Shown piece by piece: positions 26,040 through 35,171 of a stretch of 64,000 nt of DNA. The notes beneath the pieces are model-generated. The model was given only the letters and a program-made list of their open reading frames with translations. It ran no database searches and was not told where the DNA came from. The position numbers and the translations under genes are program-made. The DNA lies in assembly GCA_900538705.1 (NCBI GenBank), contig UPZG01000003.1, forward strand, positions 124,001-188,000, given 5' to 3'. How positions within the stretch are numbered: position 1 is the stretch's first letter; each line of letters begins with the position of its first letter. The stretch comes from an uncultured Porphyromonadaceae bacterium (GTDB lineage: Bacteria; Bacteroidota; Bacteroidia; Bacteroidales; Barnesiellaceae_A).

Positions 26040-26077
26040 CCGGACAAAATTAACCTTATTTTAAAACAGTCAAACAA

Positions 26078-28996
26078 ATGAAAACAAGAAGACTCTTTGT
26101 AGTTGTAGCGCTGTTGACGTTGTTTTCGTCGTGCCTGTTGGCTCGTGCCGAAGGGTTAAGCGCATTCAAGCTACACAATGGTGCTACGGTGTACATCTGG
26201 GAAGACAAGTCGCAGCCCGATGTATATGGTATGGTTACTTTTAATGTTGGTGCTATTGATGACCCTGCTGAATACACCGGCTTGGCACACTATCTTGAGC
26301 ATGTCATGTTTAAGGGTACGCAAACGATAGGTGCTCTCGACTGGGAGAAAGAAAAACCCCTTTATGAGCAGATTATTGCTAAATATGACGAGATGGCCGA
26401 AGCTGTAGACCAACCCACCAAAGATGCTATAGGTCTTGAAATTAACAAATTGTCGGTCGATGCTGCACAGTATGCTGCAGCCAACGAATTGTCGTTGCTG
26501 GTCGATGGTATGGGTGGCCAAAACCTGAATGCCGGTACGGGCTGGGACCAAACATCGTATTATAATACCTTCCCGCCTTCGCAACTCGAGAAATGGCTTG
26601 AACTCTATAGCGAGCGCTTTATCGATCCCGTTTTCCGCGGATTTCAAACCGAACTCGAAGCCGTTTACGAAGAGTATAATATGTATAAAGACAATATGGG
26701 TTCTAACCTTTCGGAGTTTCTCTTCTCAAAAGCTTTCGAGGGTACACCCTATGCGCGTCCTATCATAGGTCTTCCCGAACATCTCAAGAATCCTCGTTTG
26801 AGTCGTCTTATCGAATTCTACAACACATGGTATGGTCCTGAAAATATGGCTATTATTCTTGTGGGTAATGTAGATGCAAAGACTGCTATACCGCTTATCA
26901 GACAGAAATTTGAGCGGCTGCCCCGTCGTGAGTCGCATCCCCATGCCGCGATGGATCGTACCCTCTTTAAGGGTCGCAAGGAGTTGTCGGAAAAGCTCTA
27001 TTATCGTCCGTTCCTTGTTATGATGTATAACGGAGCTCCCTCCAATTCGCAAGACGAAATAGCCCTTTCTGTTTGTGCTTCATTGCTTACCAATAATCAA
27101 GAGAGTGGTTTGCTCGATAAGCTCTCGGTCGATGGTGATATTATGGGTGCATCGGTAAGTCCTGTTTCGTTCCGCAACGCTGGCATTCTTATGATACAGG
27201 CATTCCCTTCGTACGATGCTGGGCAACGCCGCTACGATAGCAATAAGTCGGTAGAGAAGAAAGTGCTTCATGAAATAGAGCGCTTGCGCAATGGTGAGTT
27301 TACAGCCGAGCAGTTAGAGGCTGTAAAGCAAGCCATGATTCGTGAGTATGATATGAGTATGGAGTCGAGTGAGTTTAAGGCCATGACGTTGGCTTCGCTC
27401 TTCAATACCGGCAACAATCCTGCCGACATTGTAACCTATCGCGACCGTGTTGCAGCCATTACGGCCGATGATGTGAAAGCTGTTGTCGACAAATACCTTA
27501 CACGCAATTATTTGGTTGTAAATGTACAAGAGTTACGCGGCGACCGTAAGGCCGAGAAGCTCGATAAGGTTACAAAACCCGGATACAAACCAGTAGAGGC
27601 TGTAAAGGGAGTGAAGAGTGCTTATGCAAAATATCTCGAATCGATACCGGTGCCGGCTCCTGTGCCTGAATATTGCGATTTTGCATCGGTACAAGAGACG
27701 AAAGTTAATACCCGCAGCAAACTCTATTATACCCACAACCCGCAGAACGACGTGTTTAGCCTTACGCTCCGTTATGGCGTAGGTAAGCGCCGCATGCCGT
27801 TGCTCGAATATGCTGTACCTCTTATGAACGATGCAGGTATCATGGCTTTCCTTGCTCCGCACGATTTCAAGCAGGCTATGGCTCGTATCAATGCAACTTG
27901 CCATTACTCGGTAAGCGACGATTATATGACGGTGACACTCTATGGTGACGAGCGTTCCTTGCAACAGGCTTGCCAGCTTTTGCAACGGCAGATTCTCATG
28001 CCACAGCTCGATGAAAAGCAGTTGCAGTCGATTATCGGTTCGGAATATAGTGCGCGTATGATGGAAAAGGAGAGCGTAGAGTCGCAACAGCAAGCCACAT
28101 TACAATACCTGTTGTATGGTGAGAACTCGGCTCTTATCACTCGCAAGCCTCTCAAGGATGTGATATTCCTTACTATTTCAGACCTTACCAAGGCCTTCCA
28201 GGATGCTACGAAATATGAGTTTACAGCGCACTATGTCGGTACTATTCCTTTCGAACAGGTTTCCGATATATTGAGTCGTAACTTGCCGCTTATGGAAGAT
28301 GAAGCTCCCTCGCTTTCGCCTGAGGTAAAAGACCGTGTACAATATGCCGAGAATACCATCTATTTCCTTCCCAATGATAAGGCTAAGCAAAGCAACATAT
28401 ACTTCCTTATCGAGGGTAAGCCCTATGATATTCAAGACGACGTGCTTCTCGAAGCATTCTCGTCTTACTTCGGTGCAGGATTCGGAAGCCTTGTTGTTGA
28501 TGAGATACGTGAGAAACGTGCTATGGCATATTCGTCGTATGGTGTTATACAGACACCGCAGTTAGCCGGTAAGAACTGGTGTTTCTTTGGCTATGTGGGT
28601 ACGCAAGGCGATAAGACTGTCGATGCCATCGACGTGTATATGGGATTACTTGCCGATATGCCCGAGGCACGCGAACATTTTGACGTTGTGAAAGCAAACA
28701 TGCGTGAGTCGGTACTCAGTCATAAACCCGATTTCCGTTCGCGTAGTCTTGTGTTTGAGTATTGGAAGCGTCTTGGTTATACACAAGACCCTGCTATCGA
28801 TGATATGAAGCGTATTGACGCCCTTACATTCGACGACATTGTACGGTTCTATCAGGAGAATATAAAGGGGAAACCCATCTCCATAGCTATTGTCGGTGAC
28901 CCGAAGAGCTTCGATGTAAAAGCATTGGAGAAATATGGAAAGGTTGTCAAGTTACAACGCTCTAAACTCTATTCCGACGATTCTCTCGACTTCTAA
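26078..28996 (+). CDS. M16-family zinc peptidase, exported, fused two-half form
   Basis: Insulinase/pitrilysin-type metallopeptidase located in the periplasm. The 972-residue protein has a signal peptide (RLFVVVALLTLFSSCLLARA), a first peptidase half with the inverted zinc motif His71-Tyr-Leu-Glu74-His75 and the downstream Glu pair in VYEEYNM (about 198), and then further M16 domains. The second half (from about 520) lacks an HxxEH motif and is the usual inactive clamp half. Length and layout match the full-length two-half forms. Substrate probably short peptides; not tied to any adjacent gene. It ends in a bidirectional terminator. Confidence 0.92.
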   Translation: MKTRRLFVVVALLTLFSSCLLARAEGLSAFKLHNGATVYIWEDKSQPDVYGMVTFNVGAIDDPAEYTGLAHYLEHVMFKGTQTIGALDWEKEKPLYEQIIAKYDEMAEAVDQPTKDAIGLEINKLSVDAAQYAAANELSLLVDGMGGQNLNAGTGWDQTSYYNTFPPSQLEKWLELYSERFIDPVFRGFQTELEAVYEEYNMYKDNMGSNLSEFLFSKAFEGTPYARPIIGLPEHLKNPRLSRLIEFYNTWYGPENMAIILVGNVDAKTAIPLIRQKFERLPRRESHPHAAMDRTLFKGRKELSEKLYYRPFLVMMYNGAPSNSQDEIALSVCASLLTNNQESGLLDKLSVDGDIMGASVSPVSFRNAGILMIQAFPSYDAGQRRYDSNKSVEKKVLHEIERLRNGEFTAEQLEAVKQAMIREYDMSMESSEFKAMTLASLFNTGNNPADIVTYRDRVAAITADDVKAVVDKYLTRNYLVVNVQELRGDRKAEKLDKVTKPGYKPVEAVKGVKSAYAKYLESIPVPAPVPEYCDFASVQETKVNTRSKLYYTHNPQNDVFSLTLRYGVGKRRMPLLEYAVPLMNDAGIMAFLAPHDFKQAMARINATCHYSVSDDYMTVTLYGDERSLQQACQLLQRQILMPQLDEKQLQSIIGSEYSARMMEKESVESQQQATLQYLLYGENSALITRKPLKDVIFLTISDLTKAFQDATKYEFTAHYVGTIPFEQVSDILSRNLPLMEDEAPSLSPEVKDRVQYAENTIYFLPNDKAKQSNIYFLIEGKPYDIQDDVLLEAFSSYFGAGFGSLVVDEIREKRAMAYSSYGVIQTPQLAGKNWCFFGYVGTQGDKTVDAIDVYMGLLADMPEAREHFDVVKANMRESVLSHKPDFRSRSLVFEYWKRLGYTQDPAIDDMKRIDALTFDDIVRFYQENIKGKPISIAIVGDPKSFDVKALEKYGKVVKLQRSKLYSDDSLDF

Positions 28997-29020
28997 CGAA
29001 TATTGGTTATTATCCTATCA

Positions 29021-29050
29021 ACGAGCGGCGCCGTGTTTGGCGTCGCTCGT
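29021..29050 (+). terminator. terminator after M16 peptidase gene
   Basis: ACGAGC-GGCGCC ... GGCGTC-GCTCGT (one G-U pair), 24 bases after the stop codon. The following bases are only weakly T-rich. Confidence 0.65.
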
Positions 29051-29053
29051 TGT

Positions 29054-29251
29054 CTATTTGAAAGAAACAAGGGATGTATACAGAAGTGAGAAATGACCTG
29101 ATTGGTTATTCCCTCCCATGAGTAATGCGTATCCCTGTGGCAGCTGTGATTTATTTTGTATGATGATGCCAGTTGCACCAATACCGAGTTCGTGGAGTTG
29201 TGTTTGCAGAGTGGGTAGGTATGTCCTGCCCGCAGCAATGGGCAAAACCAT
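29054..29251 (-). CDS. doubtful 65-codon frame or gene remnant
   Basis: The frame starts MVLPIAAGRTYLPTLQTQL and ends GHFSLLYTSLVSFK. It sits between two terminators and has no visible promoter. Its serine codons are not the TCG type favoured elsewhere in the window. It may be the end of a lost gene or chance. The rest of the 402-base gap (28997-29398) holds only the two terminators. Confidence 0.2.
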   Translation of the reverse strand: MVLPIAAGRTYLPTLQTQLHELGIGATGIIIQNKSQLPQGYALLMGGNNQSGHFSLLYTSLVSFK

Positions 29252-29282
29252 CTGTTTGTTTATGAAGCCGGTGTAAAAACAG

Positions 29283-29325
29283 GAGGTGTGTCATTATGTG
29301 GCCTTGTGGCCTTATGACACACCTC
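29283..29325 (-). terminator. terminator after FadL-like gene
   Basis: Perfect 12-bp arms GAGGTGTGTCAT / ATGACACACCTC with a 19-base loop, A-rich on the left and T-rich on the right, so it can act in both directions. It lies about 75 bases after the gene on the minus strand. Confidence 0.75.
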
Positions 29326-29398
29326 TTTTATGGGCAGTGATACAGACAATATGAAAATTGTCTCTTGTTTGTTATATACCGGGTTGATGTTGCGTCTG

Positions 29399-30610
29399 TT
29401 ACAACTTTCTTTGCCAGAACCACATCTCGTTGAACGTAATAGAGACAATCACGCTTAGGTGGTCTTCGTTGAGTAGATGGTTGGGCGAACCGTTACGGTG
29501 ACTGTATTCCAGTCCGATGTTGAGCATCGACTTGTCGCTTCTGAAGGGGAATCCAAATCCGCAGCTTATGCCATATTCTCGCACTTTATTGCCTCCCACC
29601 ATAATGTACGATTGTTCGTAGTAACCTCCTATACGATAGCGCACATAGTCGAAGTAGCTGGTCGATAACATTTTGGGACGGAATTCCAATCCGGCGGCTA
29701 TCTTCATTCGATTGCTCATCTGCTCATACATATCGGTGTTGGGGTTGAAAAACTTGGCACGTTCCCATAGGTCATAGCGGACATCAACCGCAGCCGTCAG
29801 TCGCTTGTCGTATACGTAACTTATTCCGGCTCCAAATCCGTGTGGCATCGAGTAGTGTCCTTTCATGGGAATGCTGGTAGTATCGCTGTTGGTGGCGTAG
29901 GCCGCAGCTGTGCCCAATACGGGTTTCCCAAGAGTATATACGAAGCCTAACGTTACATCATGTTTCTTGGCGAAGGTGTGCATCAGTTGCAGTCCAGCCT
30001 GGAAACGGAAATCAGATACCGAGAGTATATTGTAGTATGTACCGGCATCGGCATTATCGGGTGTAACCTCTATGGCGTTTTGTATGTTACCGAAGATATA
30101 TCCGAAGTTTACGCCCAGTGAAACCCAATCCCAAGGCTCGTAGGCCACACCGGCAAAGGCCTGTGAGATACCGCCTTCGCCTATGCGCGTGTAGCTACCG
30201 TTGCTTATGTAGTTGCCGTATGTATATTGTACGTGTGTGAGAGGGGTGAGGCCGGCGCTGGCGGCAACACGTTTCCCAAGCGGAAATTGCATCAGAACGT
30301 AGTTAAGTCCACCTCCTTGTCCTTTGGTGCTTGCACCGTTTTCATTATACCAACTTGCTTTGTAGTCGGCCGAGAAGTCAAACATAAAAGTCAGAGAGTC
30401 TATGGCCGTGTACGATGCCGGGTTCATTATGTTTATCTGCAAGTTGTTGCGCATACCTATACCTGTACCTCCCATAGAGCGTTGCGCTCCAGTGGCATTG
30501 TCGTCGAGAGTACCGTAGCCGTATTGTGAATAGGGAGTTTGTGCTATGGCTGTAAAACACGACAACGCAGCCATAACGAGGAGTATTGAGGCGAATTTAT
30601 AATTTGACAT
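29399..30610 (-). CDS. FadL-like outer-membrane barrel protein
   Basis: A 403-residue outer-membrane protein with signal peptide KFASILLVMAALSCFTAIAQ and a mature start TPYSQYGYGTLDDNATGAQR. The internal sequence is strand-rich with Tyr/Phe girdles and motifs such as MNPASYTAIDSLTFMFDFSA that resemble the OMPP1/FadL/PorV group of Bacteroidetes. The terminal part (IGLEYSHRNGSPNHLLNEDH and the following strand) fits a barrel end. The substrate is unknown. Its start overlaps the coaX stop by 14 bases, and the pairing with coaX is known in other Bacteroidales. Confidence 0.78.
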   Translation of the reverse strand: MSNYKFASILLVMAALSCFTAIAQTPYSQYGYGTLDDNATGAQRSMGGTGIGMRNNLQINIMNPASYTAIDSLTFMFDFSADYKASWYNENGASTKGQGGGLNYVLMQFPLGKRVAASAGLTPLTHVQYTYGNYISNGSYTRIGEGGISQAFAGVAYEPWDWVSLGVNFGYIFGNIQNAIEVTPDNADAGTYYNILSVSDFRFQAGLQLMHTFAKKHDVTLGFVYTLGKPVLGTAAAYATNSDTTSIPMKGHYSMPHGFGAGISYVYDKRLTAAVDVRYDLWERAKFFNPNTDMYEQMSNRMKIAAGLEFRPKMLSTSYFDYVRYRIGGYYEQSYIMVGGNKVREYGISCGFGFPFRSDKSMLNIGLEYSHRNGSPNHLLNEDHLSVIVSITFNEMWFWQRKL

Positions 30611-31394
30611 TGTATTCTAATATTCGGTTCAAACCTTTCGGAACTAAGTTTTTATCCAAGATAACAACCGCGACGCCTTCCTGTAGGGCTGGCAATGGCG
30701 GTATTCCTTCATTTTCAAGGGCAAAGATAACTCTTTTTGTCATTGTTGCCAAACGCTCTGCGTCCCCTCCCGTTAAGAAAACCAAAAGTCGGCCGTAACG
30801 TTTGGTGCATGCCTCTATGTAACCCTCTATTTCGTAGGCTATGCCTTGCAGTGAGCCCGAACGCAGGGCAGTGGTGGTGTCATAGCCCAGAAGCGGGGTA
30901 TCGCCTTCTGTCTCTACAAGCGGCAGGCGACCAGTATGTTCGTGTAGCGATTGCAGCCGCAAGTCGGCACCCGGAGCGATGTTTCCACCTGCAAAAGTAC
31001 CATCGGCCGATAATAAATCGTACGTAATGGCCGTGCCGGCATCGATAATCAGGATGTTCTGTTGTGGAAAAAGGCTTTGTGCTCCTACTGCTGCTGCAAT
31101 GCGGTCATATCCCAGGGTGTGCGGCGTGCGGTAGCCTATCGTTATTGGGAGTAAAGTCTTCTCGTCGAAGCAAATTGCTTTTGTCGTGTGTGCTTGCAGC
31201 CACTCCTGCAATTGCTTGTCATAGGCACGTTTTACCGAGCAGTATATGGCAGCCTCTATGCGGTAACCTTTTACGAAGTTACTTACAAATTGCACAGCAT
31301 TGTCACTTTCGGTACATGCGTTAGCCATAACTCTCCCTTTCTCAAAGAGAGTCAGCTTCATAGAGCTGTTTCCTTGGTCGATTATAAGTCTCAT
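30597..31394 (-). CDS. coaX: type III pantothenate kinase
   Basis: Phosphorylates pantothenate in the first step of coenzyme A synthesis. The 265-residue protein has the ASKHA-fold opening IDQGNSSMKLTLFEKG, the Gly/Asp motif NILIIDAGTAITYDLL, GGNIAPGADLRLQSLHEHT with the type III signature, and the C-terminal VFLTGGDAERLA. Size fits the family. The ATG is fixed by the essential DQGNSS motif, yet the -7 element lies only nine bases upstream, so the mRNA may be nearly leaderless. Confidence 0.95.
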   Translation of the reverse strand: MRLIIDQGNSSMKLTLFEKGRVMANACTESDNAVQFVSNFVKGYRIEAAIYCSVKRAYDKQLQEWLQAHTTKAICFDEKTLLPITIGYRTPHTLGYDRIAAAVGAQSLFPQQNILIIDAGTAITYDLLSADGTFAGGNIAPGADLRLQSLHEHTGRLPLVETEGDTPLLGYDTTTALRSGSLQGIAYEIEGYIEACTKRYGRLLVFLTGGDAERLATMTKRVIFALENEGIPPLPALQEGVAVVILDKNLVPKGLNRILEYNVKL

Positions 31395-31402
31395 AACGCC
31401 TG

Positions 31403-31410
31403 CAAAGGTA
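31403..31410 (-). promoter_or_regulatory. -7 promoter element for coaX
   Basis: Reverse strand TACCTTTG, ending nine bases before the ATG, which implies a 5' leader of only a few bases. Confidence 0.55.
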
Positions 31411-31898
31411 GAACTATTTTAGTGAAAAATGGCGGTCGATTCTTCTTTTTATATCAAATTGTTATTTTGTATCCCCAAACCGTCCATTTTGCCGTCTTAT
31501 CAACACTTTTCAGTTCATCAATTTATTAAAAAATGCTTTATGCTGTCCTATTGTATGTTGTCCAACATATTTTTGAGGGGTATATGTCGTTGTAATGAGG
31601 CTTATTTGTTAATGCTAATTATTATTTTGTTAAAACAAGGCCTTTTTTAAGTTCGTTTTTGCCGTTTTTTCATCGGGTTTTCATTCATTAATGTTTATTA
31701 ACTATTTATTTTTAGCTCAAGCTCAAAATGTAATAATAATATAATATGAATTTTATTTTGTTGTATTTCAGTATATTGCATGGTTATTGTAGTCCTCTTT
31801 AGAGCGGTATGCAGGGGCTGCTTTTGCTTTGATTCGGTAGTATCCGATAAAAATATTACATTTTATCACATCCATGTATTTTTTTTATCTTGAATTCT
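31411..31898. other. long AT-rich intergenic stretch upstream of leader RNA
   Basis: About 490 bases with strong AT bias, many T runs and no coding frame of note. It likely contains regulator-binding DNA for the Sus operon promoter at 31899. No specific operator could be picked out. Confidence 0.5.
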
Positions 31899-31906
31899 TA
31901 TCTTTG
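31899..31906 (+). promoter_or_regulatory. -7 promoter element for leader RNA / Sus operon
   Basis: TATCTTTG, perfect TAnnTTTG match, exactly at the boundary where AT-rich DNA gives way to the GC-rich folded region. Start of transcription expected near 31912. No other -7 element is seen between here and the susC-like ATG. Confidence 0.65.
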
Positions 31907-31911
31907 TAAAT

Positions 31912-32081
31912 GCCTTGTTGTGCTAAACGGGGGGTATTGCTCCACCAGACAGACGAAGCAAGAGAAGGCTCGCATGGCCGGTTTGCCACAGCAGACCATG
32001 TTGTGGATAAAAGCAAAGGCCGTGACAAAATGTAACTCCGGTTTTGCCGGCTGTGACCTGAACCTTACCTCCCGTAGGTAA
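31912..32081 (+). ncRNA. candidate structured RNA or 5' leader upstream of SusC-type gene
   Basis: Class unknown. A GC-rich segment of about 170 bases follows a consensus promoter and can fold into a closed multi-branch structure. P1 pairs 31927-31936 (ACGGGGGGTA) with 32066-32075 (TACCTCCCGT), ten pairs with one G-U. Inside are P2 (31937-31941 with 31957-31961), P3 (GGCC 31976-31979 with 32018-32021, TTTG 31982-31985 with CAAA 32014-32017, CCACA 31986-31990 with TGTGG 32002-32006) and P4 (CCGG 32038-32041 with 32047-32050). The 3' strand of P1 can instead form TTACCT/AGGTAA (32065-32070 with 32076-32081), a mutually exclusive hairpin. No terminator T run follows, so it could be a 250-base leader of the Sus-type mRNA. 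It lacks the conserved cores of cobalamin, TPP and SAM switches, RNase P RNA and SRP RNA as I know them. Confidence 0.55.
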
Positions 32082-32159
32082 ACCTGTATGAGAGAAGAGA
32101 ATTGCTAATTTAATAATGTATATTATCGCTTATTTAATGTTTTAACTAATTTCAGACGT

Positions 32160-35147
32160 ATGAGAAAACTAACAATGTTCTTATGTGCCCTTTTAGTGGG
32201 AGTAGCGTCTGTAATGGCTCAAACCATTATAGGTACGGTGCTTTCTGCCGACGACGATTCACCGATATACGGTGCTTCTGTCCTCGTTAAGGGTACGAAC
32301 GTATCGGCTATTACGGATGCCGATGGACGCTTCTCTATCAAGTTGCCTGATGGCTCAAACACGCTCGTTGTTTCATACATCGGTATGGAAAAAACCGAGG
32401 CTTTTGCCCGCAACGGCATGGTAGTAAAACTTTCTTCTACCACGACGCTCGACGAGGTTATCGTCGTTGGTTACGGTGTTCAAAGCCGCGAGGCTAAGAC
32501 CGGTGCCGTGGTGCAAGTTTCTGGTGACGATTTGGCTTCTATTCCTGCCACTTCGGTCGATCAGATGTTGCAAGGTAAGATGGCTGGTGTGCAAATCTCC
32601 AGCAACAACGGACAACCGGGTGCAGCAACGAGTATCCGTATCCGTGGTACGTCTTCTATCAATGCATCCAATGCGCCGTTGTATGTGGTGGATGGTGTTC
32701 CTGTCATGAGTGGTGATATCTCTACCGGTGGTGCAGCCGAGAGTACCAATGCCATCGCCCTTATCAACCCCAGCGATATTGCTACCATTACCGTCCTCAA
32801 AGATGCTGCCGCAGCCTCTATCTACGGTTCGCGTGCTGCCAACGGTGTAATTCTTATTACTACCAAGAGCGGTAGCGACAGCCAAGGCAAGGCTCGCATT
32901 TCAGCCCGTGTACGTTATGGTATGACTACGTTGGCCAAAGATGGTGATTACGATCCTATGGACCCCGAAACTTGGGTAAACTATTATCGTACAGCCGTTA
33001 TCAACGCCGGTGGTAATCCCGACGATCCTTCCAGCCAATACTACATGCCTCTGGGTACGCTTTCGCAACCCATGACCAACTGGATGGACGCCCTTACCCG
33101 CACAGGTTCGCTCCAAGAGTATGAGGTGAATGCACAAGGTGGAAATGGTAAGACAAACTACTATGCATCGGCTTCTTACGGTAAGACAGAGGGTGTTACT
33201 TACGGTTCAGACTTTGAGCGTATACAGATGCGTGTCAATATTGACAGTGAGCTGAACAAGTGGCTCAAGATGGGAGCCCGTGTCAATGGCGGTTACATGC
33301 GTATGGAAGGTGAGTCTACCAATCAGGATGATACTTGGACTATGATTAACCCCTTCTTTGCTGGTATGTATCTACCTCCTACGGTTCCGGTTTACAACGA
33401 GGATGGTTCTTACAACCGTAATATACCTCTTTTGAACGATATAAACCCACTTGCATACGCTTACGAGAAACGTCAGTATGATTCTCACTATAAGTTTAAT
33501 GGCTCGATGTATCTGGAGTGGAAACCTATCAAGCAACTTACCTTCAAGAGCAACAACAGCTCTGAGCTCCTCTTCTCGCGTCTATACAGCTATGCTCCCG
33601 GTTATGTTTATGAAAACCAGATGAATTCTGTATCTACTTACAATCGTCAGTATTCGTCCTTCACCACATCAAATACCGGTGTGTATGAAGATAACTTCAA
33701 CGAGGAGCACTTCCTCCGCGTGTTGGTAGGTCAAGAGTATACATATACCAAATCTCTTGCAGACCAAGGTTCTACACAAGATGTTAACCCGCTTATTCCT
33801 TATGTAACTACGGGTAACCAATCTTACAACCGTTTGTATTATAGCGAGACTGCCGAGAAACTCCTTTCGTTCTTTGGCGTTGTAGACTATAACTATCTCA
33901 ATAAGTATTATCTGCAAGCATCTGTCCGTGGCGACGGTAGCTCACTCTTTGGCGAGAACAAACAATGGGGTTGCTTCTGGTCGGTAGGTGCATCGTGGAA
34001 CATGGAGAAGGAAGACTTCCTCAAGGATGTTTCTTGGATTAACCAATTGAAACTTCGTTACAGCTACGGTGTGAATGGTAACAACGGTATCGGTGCATAC
34101 GGTGCATACGGTCTCTATTCTACCCTTCTTAACCCTTACAACGGTTGGGTAGGTCTTGGCCCGGCTCAGTTGCCTAACCCCGACCTCTCTTGGGAAACTA
34201 ATAAAGCTCACAACGTTGGTATCGACTTCCGCTTCTGGGAGCGTTTCAGCGGTACATTCGAGTACTACCACCGTACTACCGAGGATATGTTGCTCTCTAC
34301 CCGTATCCCGTATACGACCGGTTTCTCGTCGATGATGCGTAACGTAGGTTCTATCTGGAACCAAGGTTTCGAGGCTCAGTTAGACTTCGCCATCTTCGAC
34401 CGCAGCGACCTCCACTGGTCTATCGGCCTTAACTTCTCGATGAACAAATCGCACGTTATAGACTTGGGTAGCGAAAACCGCATCTCTGCCGGTAACGGTA
34501 TTTATATCGTCGAGGGTGAGCAACTCATGCAATTCTACCTCTACGACTATGCAGGTGTTAACCCCGTAAACGGTGAGGCTCTCTGGTACAACGAGGCAGG
34601 TGAGATAACCAATAACTTTACCGATGCACGCCGCGTCTACAAAGGTTCGCCCGAACCTATTGCCACCGGCGGTTTCAATACGGCTTTCAACTGGAACGGT
34701 ATCGATTTCAGCGCCAGCTTCGAGTATAAGATAGGTAACTATATTATTACCCCTGATAACCAGATTCTGTGGAACGACGGTGCTAGTTTCGGCGGACAAC
34801 AACTGGCTGTTGCCGGTAACTACTGGCAGAACATAGGCGATACCGGCGTTTCGCCCAAACCCGTAGCCAATAACGGTACCTATTCGGCCTATACATTGTC
34901 TACCCGTTTCCTCGAGCGCGGCGATTACCTCCGTATCAAAGATATGACCTTGGGTTATACTCTGCCCCAAAAGTGGACAAAGAAAGCTGCGATGAGCAAT
35001 GTACGCATCTATTTGAGTGCATACAACCTCTTCACATTCCACGATGTTCATACCTCTATGGACCCCGAGCGTGGTGTATCGGGTACCGGACTTGGTCTCT
35101 ATCCTACCACCAAATCTTTTGTTATCGGTCTTGATGTAACATTCTAA
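32160..35147 (+). CDS. SusC/RagA-family TonB-linked outer-membrane transporter
   Basis: Outer-membrane barrel that imports oligomeric nutrients captured by its SusD partner, powered by TonB. The 995-residue protein has signal peptide MRKLTMFLCALLVGVASVMA, a CarboxypepD_reg-like domain (about 21-100: IIGTVLSADDDSPIYGASVL), the SusC box DEVIVVGYGVQS, a plug domain (QMLQGKMAGVQISSNNGQPG, IRIRGTSSINASNAPLYVVD, VLKDAAAASIYGSRAANGVI) and a barrel ending GLDVTF. There is no N-terminal STN signalling domain, so it is not an anti-sigma-linked transducer. Codons are strongly biased to C-ending forms (AAC, TTC, TAC), suggesting high expression. First gene of a four-gene operon. Confidence 0.95.
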   Translation: MRKLTMFLCALLVGVASVMAQTIIGTVLSADDDSPIYGASVLVKGTNVSAITDADGRFSIKLPDGSNTLVVSYIGMEKTEAFARNGMVVKLSSTTTLDEVIVVGYGVQSREAKTGAVVQVSGDDLASIPATSVDQMLQGKMAGVQISSNNGQPGAATSIRIRGTSSINASNAPLYVVDGVPVMSGDISTGGAAESTNAIALINPSDIATITVLKDAAAASIYGSRAANGVILITTKSGSDSQGKARISARVRYGMTTLAKDGDYDPMDPETWVNYYRTAVINAGGNPDDPSSQYYMPLGTLSQPMTNWMDALTRTGSLQEYEVNAQGGNGKTNYYASASYGKTEGVTYGSDFERIQMRVNIDSELNKWLKMGARVNGGYMRMEGESTNQDDTWTMINPFFAGMYLPPTVPVYNEDGSYNRNIPLLNDINPLAYAYEKRQYDSHYKFNGSMYLEWKPIKQLTFKSNNSSELLFSRLYSYAPGYVYENQMNSVSTYNRQYSSFTTSNTGVYEDNFNEEHFLRVLVGQEYTYTKSLADQGSTQDVNPLIPYVTTGNQSYNRLYYSETAEKLLSFFGVVDYNYLNKYYLQASVRGDGSSLFGENKQWGCFWSVGASWNMEKEDFLKDVSWINQLKLRYSYGVNGNNGIGAYGAYGLYSTLLNPYNGWVGLGPAQLPNPDLSWETNKAHNVGIDFRFWERFSGTFEYYHRTTEDMLLSTRIPYTTGFSSMMRNVGSIWNQGFEAQLDFAIFDRSDLHWSIGLNFSMNKSHVIDLGSENRISAGNGIYIVEGEQLMQFYLYDYAGVNPVNGEALWYNEAGEITNNFTDARRVYKGSPEPIATGGFNTAFNWNGIDFSASFEYKIGNYIITPDNQILWNDGASFGGQQLAVAGNYWQNIGDTGVSPKPVANNGTYSAYTLSTRFLERGDYLRIKDMTLGYTLPQKWTKKAAMSNVRIYLSAYNLFTFHDVHTSMDPERGVSGTGLGLYPTTKSFVIGLDVTF

Positions 35148-35171
35148 TAACCCGTAAACTGAATATAGATA

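Noticed and set aside
31890..32081. 63-codon frame over the leader RNA
   Set aside because: Its ATG lies upstream of the predicted transcript start, the sequence matches no family, and RNA folding explains the base composition better.
31912..32081. Assignment of the leader as a cobalamin or TPP riboswitch, or as SRP/6S RNA
   Set aside because: The B12 core, the TPP CTGAGA core and the SRP GGAAGG apical loop are absent; a 6S identity cannot be judged by eye.
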